This document shows positions 24,846 through 33,330 of a DNA stretch of 64,000 nt, one piece after another; position 1 is the first letter of the stretch, and the number at the start of each line of letters is the position of its first letter. Source of the stretch: Sphaerochaeta halotolerans. GTDB lineage: Bacteria; Spirochaetota; Spirochaetia; Sphaerochaetales; Sphaerochaetaceae. A program made the position numbers and the translations under genes. The notes beneath the pieces are model-generated. The model made no database searches and was not told where the DNA came from. It saw nothing but the letters and a program-made list of their open reading frames with translations. Where the stretch lies: assembly GCF_003429665.1 (NCBI RefSeq), contig NZ_QUWK01000008.1:62001-126000 (forward strand). The letters are read 5' to 3'.

Positions 24846-26294
24846 TTATTCATACCAAGCAACACGGAATCCAATTTGGTCCCCACAAGCATCTGGCTCG
24901 ATTACACCGACCGTGTGCGCGGTGATTGTCTGGGGATCGTTCAGGTAACTGCCACCTTTCACGATGGGCTGCATCTGAAGAGAAAACGCTTCATGTAAGG
25001 CAAGACTTTCCTCATAACCAGTAAGACGGGAAAGGGGAATATACGGCGTCTGGGTGAGCTCCCAGACACCCCCCAACAATGATACAGGACCACTGCTATA
25101 ATCAGGATAAGGGGAAAGTGATGTGTTATAGTTTAATTCATTCTGCTGAAGTGCAGCAAGGGTCCACATCGCCTCCGTAGGGAGGAACACTTTTTTTCCT
25201 GTTTTTTCAGACAGCCAAGCACAGAAGGCTTGAGCTGCATGGTAACTCACATTAAAAACAGGTCTGCTTGTGACAAACACTGGGGAAATGGTCATTCCCT
25301 GCATATATGAGTCATCAACCAATCCTTTGCTGATCAACTCAGCCTTGTTGCTCTTATCCCAATAGGGATTCTCCTCCACGAATAAAGCCCACTGATATTG
25401 GCTGATCTCTGTTGCCCCCAGCACAAAGGAAGGAACAGCTACTGACACACCGGCTTCATTCACCTGAGGATAGGAAGCGGGAGTTTCCCTGCCCATGACC
25501 AATGACGATGAAGGATAGGAAAATCCTGCTAACTGGAAATCACCAGAAGCGAGTGATCGTCTTTCAGTTGTAACTGAAGGGACAGCAGATGCAAGCCCAA
25601 ACGTAGAGCCGGAGTCATTCTTCACTACCGCTTCTGCAATAGTAATCACCTCAAGCATGGTATCACTCATCTCAACAGCCTCAAGCGCCTCTTTCGCTTC
25701 CGAAAGCATGGTCTCATTGCTTATATAACGCAACGCAGTTTCAATGGTTGCTTGGGTGGTATTCTGATCAAGTTCAAGCGCCTGCAAATCCTGAATCAAA
25801 TTTGAAAAGAGAGGACGGCTCCGGTTCACCATATCATAGCTAAGGATTGCACTTGCATCAGCAATTTCCTGAAGGTTGAATTGATTGATAACCGATTTCT
25901 TTTCCTCATCCAAGGCTAGAGAGGGAAGAGGTGCCTCGAGTTTCCGGTGAAAAAGCCAGGTCAAAAAGACAGGATGGTCCACATCAAGTGTATAGGACGA
26001 ATAGGAAATACCAGCCTTCATTACCTGGACTTCATGACTTCCACTCTCAATAAAATACGGATAATCGGTCACTCCAATGTAGGTACCATCAACCACCACC
26101 CCGCTTTCACTGAGTGGAGCACGGAATGTGACGTATCGTCCTCCCTTTATGACTCCAGGGAAGAAGGCTATGAAAAAGAGTACCGCCACAAGGACGATCA
26201 GGAGTATTATAAGGATGAGAACACCCGGCCTCAGACCAAATAGGTGGGGCAATTGCACCTGATCAACCTCAGGAAGTTCGATTCGTCGTTTCAT
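24846..26294 (-). CDS. Membrane-anchored protein with PEGA-like and formylglycine-generating-enzyme (SUMF1) domains
   Basis: The product has 482 residues if started at ATG 26294 (MKRRIELPEVDQVQL); an upstream codon adds 12 residues. One transmembrane helix at about residues 22-44 precedes a short PEGA-like beta segment (FRAPLSESGVVVDGTYIGVTDYPYFIESGSHEV), a helical spacer, and a C-terminal SUMF1 fold: ATEISQYQWALFVEENP, VFNVSYHAAQAFCAWLSEKTGKKVFLPTEAMW, LLGGVWELT, VKGGSYLN and DQIGFRVAWYE. The paired active-site cysteines of true formylglycine oxidases are not apparent, so it more likely binds something in the periplasm. It forms an operon with smpB. Confidence 0.8.
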   Translation of the reverse strand: MKRRIELPEVDQVQLPHLFGLRPGVLILIILLIVLVAVLFFIAFFPGVIKGGRYVTFRAPLSESGVVVDGTYIGVTDYPYFIESGSHEVQVMKAGISYSSYTLDVDHPVFLTWLFHRKLEAPLPSLALDEEKKSVINQFNLQEIADASAILSYDMVNRSRPLFSNLIQDLQALELDQNTTQATIETALRYISNETMLSEAKEALEAVEMSDTMLEVITIAEAVVKNDSGSTFGLASAVPSVTTERRSLASGDFQLAGFSYPSSSLVMGRETPASYPQVNEAGVSVAVPSFVLGATEISQYQWALFVEENPYWDKSNKAELISKGLVDDSYMQGMTISPVFVTSRPVFNVSYHAAQAFCAWLSEKTGKKVFLPTEAMWTLAALQQNELNYNTSLSPYPDYSSGPVSLLGGVWELTQTPYIPLSRLTGYEESLALHEAFSLQMQPIVKGGSYLNDPQTITAHTVGVIEPDACGDQIGFRVAWYE

Positions 26295-26359
26295 ACACGA
26301 TAAGGTATCTTTCTGATGTTCTCTTGTCAACTGAACTCTATTGTGATAGCTTGCTTCCT

Positions 26360-27367
26360 ATGGAATCATTGTTGAGTTTTCTCGAACGTCATACGGTACG
26401 CATACTTACTCATCGCAAGGCATTGAAGGCCTTTGAGAAGTCACAGCGTACTAAACGCACCTTTCTTGGTGAGGTAAAGGGCTGGGTTGATGCCCTGGTG
26501 TTTGCTGTTTTTGCAGTATTGCTCATCAATCAATATATTTTCCAGCTTTTTGTCATCCCTTCCCCTTCCATGGTTTCAACCCTTAACGTGGGAGACCGGG
26601 TGTTTGTAAGCAAGACCATCTATGGCATTGAAGTGTATCCCAGTGGTCCGAAGATTTTTTCTGCAAACAGGCAAGTACAACGTGATGATATTATCACCTT
26701 CTATAATCCTGAATACGACTCCAAGGGACCTGTGTTCGATATACTCTCACAGATTATCTACATGGGGACATTCTCTCTGGTGAATATTGACAAGAATGAA
26801 GATGGTTCCATCGCTGAACGACTGTATGTAAAACGAGCTGTAGGATTTCCCTCTGAGACAATCCGTTTTGTACAGGGTAATGTGCAGGTTCGCCCTGCAG
26901 GTTTTGCGTCATTCGTTGATGAAGCGTCGTTCAGAAATGAGCTTTTTTTGTCAGACGGACCCCATAGAAGTCTTGAATCTTCTTCCTATGAAGGAATTAT
27001 GGCATGGGGAAGTTTGTTTGGGTATCAGGAAGCGGGGGTAGACCTTGCTGCAAGCCCGGCATATCTTAAAAGCCAATATGCAAGCGTACAAGGGGATTCA
27101 TATCCCGATGACATGTATGCATTCGAGACTGCTGCAAAGAGGGCCAAGCATCTTATCAACCCAGCGGATATGCAATCGCGCAGTGATAGCGCAAAATATA
27201 AGAGCGGGATCTATGTACCGCAAGGCTCTATTCTCCCGCTTGGGGATAATCGAGACAACAGCCGTGATGGACGGTATTTTGGCCCTGTGAACCAGAAAAA
27301 AATCAATGGTTCGGTTCGCTTCCGCTTCTGGCCCATCACAAGCATGCGGTATCTAGGGGATGCATAG
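26360..27367 (+). CDS. lepB: Signal peptidase I
   Basis: This 335-residue inner-membrane serine protease removes signal peptides from exported proteins. After an N-terminal cytoplasmic stretch, one helix (WVDALVFAVFAVLLINQYIFQLFVI) leads into the catalytic serine motif IPSPSMVSTLNVGDRV. The catalytic lysine is in YVKRAVGFPSE, and the last box is LPLGDNRDNSRDGRYFGPV. The segment between the two boxes is long, as in other diderm LepB proteins. ATG 26360 is preferred; a TTG at 26324 would overlap the region upstream of the divergent gene. Its stop shares a base with the hemW start. Confidence 0.93.
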   Translation: MESLLSFLERHTVRILTHRKALKAFEKSQRTKRTFLGEVKGWVDALVFAVFAVLLINQYIFQLFVIPSPSMVSTLNVGDRVFVSKTIYGIEVYPSGPKIFSANRQVQRDDIITFYNPEYDSKGPVFDILSQIIYMGTFSLVNIDKNEDGSIAERLYVKRAVGFPSETIRFVQGNVQVRPAGFASFVDEASFRNELFLSDGPHRSLESSSYEGIMAWGSLFGYQEAGVDLAASPAYLKSQYASVQGDSYPDDMYAFETAAKRAKHLINPADMQSRSDSAKYKSGIYVPQGSILPLGDNRDNSRDGRYFGPVNQKKINGSVRFRFWPITSMRYLGDA

Positions 27368-28548
27368 TGCTTACTTTAGGTGGCTGCAAGCCAAAATCAC
27401 TGTATCTCCATATTCCTTTTTGTACTACCCGTTGTTCTTATTGTTCCTTTTACAGTGAGCCCGAGACGAATTGGAAAGGATTTCGGGAAGCGTATGTTTC
27501 CCGTCTTGAACAAGAGATTGCTGTTGTGGTTCAGGAGACTGGTGGATTTGAAACCATCTTTATCGGTGGTGGCAATCCTGGGTCTCTTACGTGTGAGCAA
27601 CTTTCACGTCTGCTCTTGGCAGCAAGAAGTACACAATGCCGTGAAGTTACCATTGAGATGAATCCAGATACTTTTTCTGAAGCATTTTTCCCCTTGTTCG
27701 AGCAAAAACTTGTCACTCGTTTGAGCATGGGTATCCAGAGCATGGATGAGGAAGTTCTCCGCCAATTGGGTAGGAATGCTACACTTGAAGACAACCTACA
27801 AGCAATTGCATTGGCCAAGAAAGCACGCGAACAGTACGGTATCGATCTCTCATTTGATGTGATGGCAGCGCTTCCCGGCCAAACCATGCAAATGGCATTG
27901 CAGGATATCGAAACCGTGGTTTCCCTCAGTGAGGCCGGACATATCAGTCTGTATTGCTTGACCGTGGAGGAAGGGACAGAGCTTGCAAGAAACGTTTCAA
28001 AGCGAGAGGTACAGGTTTGGGATGATGATGGACAGAGAGAACTGCTACAAAGTCTATGGGCAAGACTTGGACAGCTGGGGTATGAGCACTATGAAGTATC
28101 GAACTTTGCACGAGAGGGGAACGTGTGCAATCATAACCTTGTATATTGGGACTTGAATACCTACCTAGGGTTGGGGAGTAGCGCAGCATCCTTTCTTCAT
28201 TCTGGAAACGAGTCATGGCATTACAGCCAGAACCAAGACCTCAAGGATTTTGCTGAAGGTGCTCTCTTCACTGGGTATGACAAAGAGATACTCAGCAGTG
28301 AACAATTGATGGAAGAATACCTGATGATGGCCTTGCGAACAAACCGTGGCATCGAAAAGAAGCATTTTTCAGATCGCTTTTTATTGGATTTCGACTCTCT
28401 TTTCTCCAATACCATTGCACATCTTGATCCTCTTTGGTACAACAATACTTCTCATCTATTTGTATTAACTGAAGTTGGATGGATGGTACTTGATGAGATT
28501 GTCCTAAGGCTCTGCCTTCAAATTCCACAACCCCTTGACCGCCACTAA
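27367..28548 (+). CDS. hemW: Radical-SAM heme chaperone HemW (coproporphyrinogen oxidase-like)
   Basis: The product has 393 residues and starts at GTG 27367, overlapping the lepB stop by one base with AGGGG upstream. The radical-SAM site is LYLHIPFCTTRCSYCSFYS near residue 13, followed by TIFIGGGNPGSL, TIEMNPDTF, RLSMGIQSMDEEVLRQLGR, DLSFDVMAALPGQT and YEVSNFAREGNVCNHNLVYW. These fit HemW, which inserts heme into proteins, rather than true HemN. Both are known from the family; only the HemW-like N-terminus separates them here. Confidence 0.88.
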   Translation: MLTLGGCKPKSLYLHIPFCTTRCSYCSFYSEPETNWKGFREAYVSRLEQEIAVVVQETGGFETIFIGGGNPGSLTCEQLSRLLLAARSTQCREVTIEMNPDTFSEAFFPLFEQKLVTRLSMGIQSMDEEVLRQLGRNATLEDNLQAIALAKKAREQYGIDLSFDVMAALPGQTMQMALQDIETVVSLSEAGHISLYCLTVEEGTELARNVSKREVQVWDDDGQRELLQSLWARLGQLGYEHYEVSNFAREGNVCNHNLVYWDLNTYLGLGSSAASFLHSGNESWHYSQNQDLKDFAEGALFTGYDKEILSSEQLMEEYLMMALRTNRGIEKKHFSDRFLLDFDSLFSNTIAHLDPLWYNNTSHLFVLTEVGWMVLDEIVLRLCLQIPQPLDRH

Positions 28549-28610
28549 CGCATATGATAGGTTGAATGGGCTATAGAATTCATGATATTTTACTAATAAG
28601 AGGTTCAATT

Positions 28611-29360
28611 ATGTCCGGCCATAGTAAATGGGCTACCATTAAACACAAGAAAGGTGCTGCTGACGCAAAACGCGGCCAGAAGTTCACGAAGCTGATTAAA
28701 GAGATTTCCGTTGCTGCCAAGATGGGCGGCGCTGACCCTGACTCCAATGCAAGGCTTCGTACGGCTATTCTCAAAGCACGTACTGAAAATATGCCCAAGG
28801 ACAATATAGATAGGGCAATCAAGAAAGGTTCCGGGGAAATGGAAAATTCCACGTACTATGAATTGACCTATGAAGGGTATGCAATAGGTGGAGTAGCACT
28901 CATCATTGACACGCTTACCGACAACAAGAACCGCACAGCCAGTGATGTTCGTTCCACCCTTACGAAAAACGGTGGAACGCTCGGGAACAGTGGGTGCGTC
29001 TCCTACATGTTCCAGACAAAGGGAATCATAACCTATGATTCTTCCAAGTATACGGAAGAACAGATATTTGAAGTTGCGCTGGAGAACGGTGCCGATGATG
29101 TCACTACTTCTGATGAAGTGATTGAAGTGATTACGACTCCGAGTGATTTTGCAAACGTCCTGGAGGCCATGCAGGCCGCAGGGTTTGAACAGGAGAGTGC
29201 AGAGGTGGAGAAAGTTGCAGACCAGACGGTTACACTTGACACCGAGAAGGCACGCAAAGTACTCAAGATCATTGACAAACTGGAAGAGTTGGATGATGTC
29301 CAGCAAGTTTTCTCCAACTTGGAATTGCCTGATGATTTTGAGGACAGTGACGAAGAATAA
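28611..29360 (+). CDS. yebC: YebC/PmpR-family protein
   Basis: The 249-residue cytoplasmic protein begins MSGHSKWATIKHKKGAADAKRG, the invariant YebC opening, which fixes the start at 28611. Further motifs are ARLRTAILKARTENMPKDNIDRAIKKG, YELTYEGYAIGGVALIIDTLTDNKNRT and FSNLELPDDF. YebC proteins were described as transcription regulators, and more recent work links relatives (TACO1/YebC) to relief of ribosome stalling at prolines. It stands three bases before ruvC, an association seen in many bacteria. Confidence 0.95.
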   Translation: MSGHSKWATIKHKKGAADAKRGQKFTKLIKEISVAAKMGGADPDSNARLRTAILKARTENMPKDNIDRAIKKGSGEMENSTYYELTYEGYAIGGVALIIDTLTDNKNRTASDVRSTLTKNGGTLGNSGCVSYMFQTKGIITYDSSKYTEEQIFEVALENGADDVTTSDEVIEVITTPSDFANVLEAMQAAGFEQESAEVEKVADQTVTLDTEKARKVLKIIDKLEELDDVQQVFSNLELPDDFEDSDEE

Positions 29361-29363
29361 GGC

Positions 29364-29858
29364 ATGCGAATCCTAGGAATAGATCCAGGATATGCACAGA
29401 CAGGCTGGGGTGTTGTCGAATCAGACGGACAGCATAACCGGCCTGTTTCTTTTGGGGTTATCAAAACCAGTACTTCACAACTTGATAGCCAGAGGATACA
29501 CTTCATAGCGAAATCGGTTGGGTTGTTGGCCGAAGAGCACAAAGTGGATATCTGTGCCATGGAAGACATCTTCTTTACCAAAAATGTTAGTTCTGCCATT
29601 CCTGTAGCGAAGGTTATTGGAGCATGTATCCACCAGATGGGATTGCAAGATATTCCGGTACGATTGTACAGCCCTCCGACCATCAAGAGTGCTGTAACTG
29701 GATTTGGAGGTGCTGAAAAGCATCAAGTACAGGAAATGGTTCGTATTCTACTGGGATTTGAAACAATTCCAAGGCCAGACCATGCAGCAGATGCCCTTGC
29801 AGTGGCAATCTGTTTTGCTGTCTATGATTTTTCAAGAATAAGGATGAAATTGCCATGA
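29364..29858 (+). CDS. ruvC: Holliday junction resolvase RuvC
   Basis: This 164-residue endonuclease cuts four-way junctions as a dimer. Catalytic acidic residues are visible in ILGIDPGYAQTGWG (Asp7), CAMEDIFF and RPDHAADALAVAIC. PVRLYSPPTIKSAVTGFGGAEKHQVQEMV is the usual core segment. Length is normal. It overlaps ruvA by four bases (ATGA). Confidence 0.97.
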   Translation: MRILGIDPGYAQTGWGVVESDGQHNRPVSFGVIKTSTSQLDSQRIHFIAKSVGLLAEEHKVDICAMEDIFFTKNVSSAIPVAKVIGACIHQMGLQDIPVRLYSPPTIKSAVTGFGGAEKHQVQEMVRILLGFETIPRPDHAADALAVAICFAVYDFSRIRMKLP

Positions 29859-30487
29859 TAAACGCATTGATTGGAGACATCGTTTCTATTGAAGAAGGGA
29901 CCCTCTTTTTGCGATGTGGCCATATTGAGTACAATCTTTCAATTTCCAGCCAGACAGCCAGTACTTTGAGCAATCTCTCTCTTGAGGCTCGTAGGGGAGT
30001 CCGAGTCATGACGGTATTGGTGCACCGTGAGGATAGTATGTCACTTTTTGGATTCTCTGATGCAGATGAACGGGAAGCATTTCTTCAGTTACAGACGGTA
30101 TCGGGAATCGGTGCGAAACAAGCACTCAAGATTCTCAGTGGTATTAATGTTCGCAACCTTGCTGAGGCGTTGGATAGTGGGAACCTGAAGTTGCTTTCAT
30201 CCATTCCTGGCATTGGTCCAAAAACCGGTCAGAAAATGATTCTTGCACTTCGTAATGTGTTGGTATTGGATGAGGACAAAGTAAAAAGTACATCAGGACC
30301 CAGAAAACAGGCGCATCATCCGTATAGCGACATTATCAACGCACTTGTTGACATGGGTTATGATCGTCGCCTTGTAGAGGAAACTGTGGACAAAGTCACG
30401 GAAAATCAGGCCTCTGAGCTTGAGAAAATGAGTCATCATGATGCCGAGGAACACCTGTTCCGTCTGAGCATCAAGTTGCTCGGATGA
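29855..30487 (+). CDS. ruvA: Holliday junction branch migration protein RuvA
   Basis: The 210-residue junction-binding subunit has three domains. An OB fold starts MINALIGDIVSIEEG. Two helix-hairpin-helix motifs follow, VSGIGAKQALKIL and IPGIGPKTGQKMI, and a C-terminal RuvB-contacting domain contains YSDIINALVDMGYDRRLVEETVD. It loads RuvB on either side of the junction. It lies between ruvC and ruvB in the classic order. Confidence 0.97.
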   Translation: MINALIGDIVSIEEGTLFLRCGHIEYNLSISSQTASTLSNLSLEARRGVRVMTVLVHREDSMSLFGFSDADEREAFLQLQTVSGIGAKQALKILSGINVRNLAEALDSGNLKLLSSIPGIGPKTGQKMILALRNVLVLDEDKVKSTSGPRKQAHHPYSDIINALVDMGYDRRLVEETVDKVTENQASELEKMSHHDAEEHLFRLSIKLLG

Positions 30488-30502
30488 TAGGATAAGAAGC
30501 AT

Positions 30503-31564
30503 ATGGACACCAATCAACCAGACCTCCATGAACTGATCGAGAACTCTGTAATCTCTTCTTCATTCCAGGAAGAGGGGGACAGACAGGAGAATATCCTCAG
30601 ACCAAAGTTGTTGAAAGATTTCCAGGGGCAGCAACGCCTCAAGGATAATCTTGCAGTCTTTGTGCAAGCGGCACGGGAACGAAAAGAACCACTGGATCAT
30701 ACCTTCCTTATCGGCCCCCCCGGACTGGGGAAAACTACGTTGGCTAGTATTATTGCCAATGAGATGGAAGCAGAAATCAGAATGACCAGTGCTCCTGCTT
30801 TGGAAAAGCCAAAGGATCTTGCAGGCATTCTTACCAATGTCACAGAAGGGTCTGTGTTTTTCATTGATGAGATTCATCGGCTCAAACCAGCTCTTGAGGA
30901 GATGTTGTACATTGCCATGGAGGATTTTGAGATTGATTGGGTCATCGGTCAAGGGCCTGCAGCCCGAACCATGCGTATTCCCCTTCCAAAATTCACCTTG
31001 GTAGGGGCTACTACCAAAGCAGGTTCTGTTTCAAGCCCCCTCTCCTCAAGATTTGGTATTACCTGTCATATTGAGTTCTACAATGAAAAGGAACTGGCAA
31101 ATATCATCAAGCGCTCTGCCCAGATCATGGACATACATATTGAGGAAGAGGCAATCATTCTCCTATCTCGATGCAGTAGGGGAACTCCCCGTATTGCTAA
31201 TCGTCTCTTGAGAAGATTGAGGGATTTTGCTTCGGTTATGGGTGATGGCATTGTTACCACTGCCGTCGTTGAACACGGAATGGAACGACTCGGCATCGAT
31301 GCCAATGGGCTCGAGATGCAGGACCGAAATATTCTGAGGACAATCATTGAGTTCTATGACGGGGGGCCAGTCGGTGCAGAAACCTTGAGCATCAGTGTAG
31401 GGGAAGCAATTGAATCCCTCGAGGATTTCTATGAACCCTATCTGATCCAGAAAGGGTACTTGAAACGAACACCTCGTGGTCGTATGACTACTAAGCTAGC
31501 CTATGAATTGCTGGGGTTACCCTGTAAAAGGAATATGGATGAAAATCAAGGAATTCTCTTTTGA
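30503..31564 (+). CDS. ruvB: Holliday junction helicase motor RuvB
   Basis: The 353-residue AAA+ ATPase drives branch migration as a hexamer. Motifs are [19 protein letters not shown], Walker [12 protein letters not shown], Walker [10 protein letters not shown], sensor 1 [21 protein letters not shown] (with the arginine finger) and sensor 2 [17 protein letters not shown], then a winged helix with [16 protein letters not shown]. Its last 26 bases overlap queA. Confidence 0.97.
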   Translation: MDTNQPDLHELIENSVISSSFQEEGDRQENILRPKLLKDFQGQQRLKDNLAVFVQAARERKEPLDHTFLIGPPGLGKTTLASIIANEMEAEIRMTSAPALEKPKDLAGILTNVTEGSVFFIDEIHRLKPALEEMLYIAMEDFEIDWVIGQGPAARTMRIPLPKFTLVGATTKAGSVSSPLSSRFGITCHIEFYNEKELANIIKRSAQIMDIHIEEEAIILLSRCSRGTPRIANRLLRRLRDFASVMGDGIVTTAVVEHGMERLGIDANGLEMQDRNILRTIIEFYDGGPVGAETLSISVGEAIESLEDFYEPYLIQKGYLKRTPRGRMTTKLAYELLGLPCKRNMDENQGILF

Positions 31565-32579
31565 CCTACCACCACATTTGATTGCACAAACACCTGCTGA
31601 TAAAAGGGGTGAGGATCGTCTCTTGGTTCTGAACCGTTCTGATGGTTCCGTCATTGACGAGCAGATGCATAATTTTGCTTCCTATCTTGATGAAGGCAGT
31701 GTTGTTGTAGTGAACAACAGTAAAGTCAGAAAAGCTCGCGTGTATGCGACCAGTGACACGGGAAGTATGGTCGAATTTCTCTTTTTGGAAGAAAATCTCG
31801 ACAACACCTGGCAGTGCATGGTTACAAAAGCAAAACGTCAGAAAGTGGGAAAACACTATACGTTCAGTGATGAAGAGGGTAGCTACATTCAAAAGGCTTG
31901 GATTACTGAAATCGGTGATGACGGGACAAGAACCGTTGCATTCGAGACTCCCCTGGATGAGGAATTCTTCAGACGGCTTGGACATGTACCGCTACCTCCG
32001 TATATCAAACGGGAGGATTCCTTTGCTGATGAAAAACGGTACCAGACCATTTATGCAGAAAAGGAAGGTTCGGTTGCAGCACCCACTGCTGGGTTGCACT
32101 TCACTGAGGAAATACTCTCTTCTATACAGGAAAAGGGGTGTACAATTGTTCCCATAACACTCCATGTTGGGCCGGGAACTTTCTTACCTGTGAGAACCGA
32201 GCACCTTGATGACCATACGATGCACTATGAGCGGTACAATATTAGCGAAGAAGCTGCAAAGCTCATTACCCAGGCGCATAAGGAAGGTAGAAAAGTCGTT
32301 GCAACAGGAACTACCAGTGTAAGAACGCTAGAGAGCGCCTTCAACAGCGAAACAGGATGCTTGGAAAGTGGGGAAGGGCGGACAAATCTCTTTATCCGCC
32401 CCGAATACCAATGGAAGGTGGTTGATCAACTTTTAACCAATTTCCATACTCCTGAATCCACATTGTTGGTACTCGTTTCCACTTTTGCGGGGAAACAACT
32501 CATAGACAGCGCATACCGGCATGCCGTGGATAAGGAGTATCGCTTTTTCAGCTATGGGGATGCTATGTTTATCCGCTAG
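31539..32579 (+). CDS. queA: S-adenosylmethionine:tRNA ribosyltransferase-isomerase
   Basis: The 346-residue enzyme makes epoxyqueuosine on tRNA by transferring the ribosyl part of SAM to preQ1. Motifs are [83 protein letters not shown] and [22 protein letters not shown] 31539 lies inside the end of ruvB. Tgt, which puts preQ1 into the tRNA, is encoded at 56075. Its TAG overlaps the tmk TAG on the other strand. Confidence 0.97.
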   Translation: MKIKEFSFDLPPHLIAQTPADKRGEDRLLVLNRSDGSVIDEQMHNFASYLDEGSVVVVNNSKVRKARVYATSDTGSMVEFLFLEENLDNTWQCMVTKAKRQKVGKHYTFSDEEGSYIQKAWITEIGDDGTRTVAFETPLDEEFFRRLGHVPLPPYIKREDSFADEKRYQTIYAEKEGSVAAPTAGLHFTEEILSSIQEKGCTIVPITLHVGPGTFLPVRTEHLDDHTMHYERYNISEEAAKLITQAHKEGRKVVATGTTSVRTLESAFNSETGCLESGEGRTNLFIRPEYQWKVVDQLLTNFHTPESTLLVLVSTFAGKQLIDSAYRHAVDKEYRFFSYGDAMFIR

Positions 32580-33181
32580 AAGAGCAATTCCTGGATTTTT
32601 CTTGCAATCTCCTCCTTCGGGAGGAGCCCATCAAGTCGTACCAGCGTTACTTCCTCACTGAGTGCCTCGAAGATGCGTTCATAATTTTCCTTCACCTTTT
32701 CAAGGAACTCATGACGCTCAAACAGCTCCTCTTGGTCGCCTCTTCCCTTGATCCTTCTCAGGCATTCCTCTACCGGAGTATCGATGAAAAACAAGTACTG
32801 GGGGGAAGGGAAGGCGTTAAGGCTCCGTATGGTCTCGAAATTGCTGTCAACGCTTTGGTAAGCCAAGGAAGAATAAAGATACCGGTCACAAATGACCAAC
32901 TTGCCTTCTTCCAAGTCCCGCATAAGGCCATTAACAGGATTGTTGAGATGGTCCTCGCGGTCCGCTGCATAGAGCATTGCCAAACATAAAGGTGTGGTGA
33001 CGATTTGTTTTCTCAGCACGGAGCGCACAAGTCGCCCGATTGGTTTATCAGTAGGTTCAAAGGTTGCACGGCAGGGACGATCCCTCTGGTCACAATATTC
33101 TGCAAGCAACTGCATCTGGGTCGTGGTACCTGCACCATCCAATCCCTCGAATACAACAAAATTCTGCAATACTGAAGGCAT
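32576..33181 (-). CDS. tmk: Thymidylate kinase with altered P-loop
   Basis: The 201-residue enzyme phosphorylates dTMP to dTDP. The start at ATG 33181 has AGGAG eight bases upstream; an ATG two codons earlier sits too close to it. The P-loop reads FEGLDGAGTTTQ, with Thr19 where the family has the phosphate-binding Lys. The remaining motifs are normal: FEPTDKPIGRLVR, YAADREDHL, VICDRYLYSSLAYQ and YLFFIDTPVEECLRRIKGRGDQEELFE. Because everything else is conserved I consider it active, with another residue taking the role of the lysine, but this is inference. The gene converges on queA. Confidence 0.92.
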   Translation of the reverse strand: MPSVLQNFVVFEGLDGAGTTTQMQLLAEYCDQRDRPCRATFEPTDKPIGRLVRSVLRKQIVTTPLCLAMLYAADREDHLNNPVNGLMRDLEEGKLVICDRYLYSSLAYQSVDSNFETIRSLNAFPSPQYLFFIDTPVEECLRRIKGRGDQEELFERHEFLEKVKENYERIFEALSEEVTLVRLDGLLPKEEIARKIQELLF

Positions 33182-33330
33182 ATTCATATCTCCTCTTGTA
33201 TCTCTATGGTACGGTAAATACATCATAAGGTAAATCAGTTTTTTCACGCAATAATGAGAGATAATCAGGAAAAGAGAGGTGCCCAAGCAATGCACAATCG
33301 GCTATACTGGCAAAGAAAGGAATAAGAGGC

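Noticed and set aside
28605-29306. Long open frame antisense to yebC (233 codons)
   Set aside because: It has no family features, and yebC on the other strand is a certain match. The antisense frame follows from codon bias.
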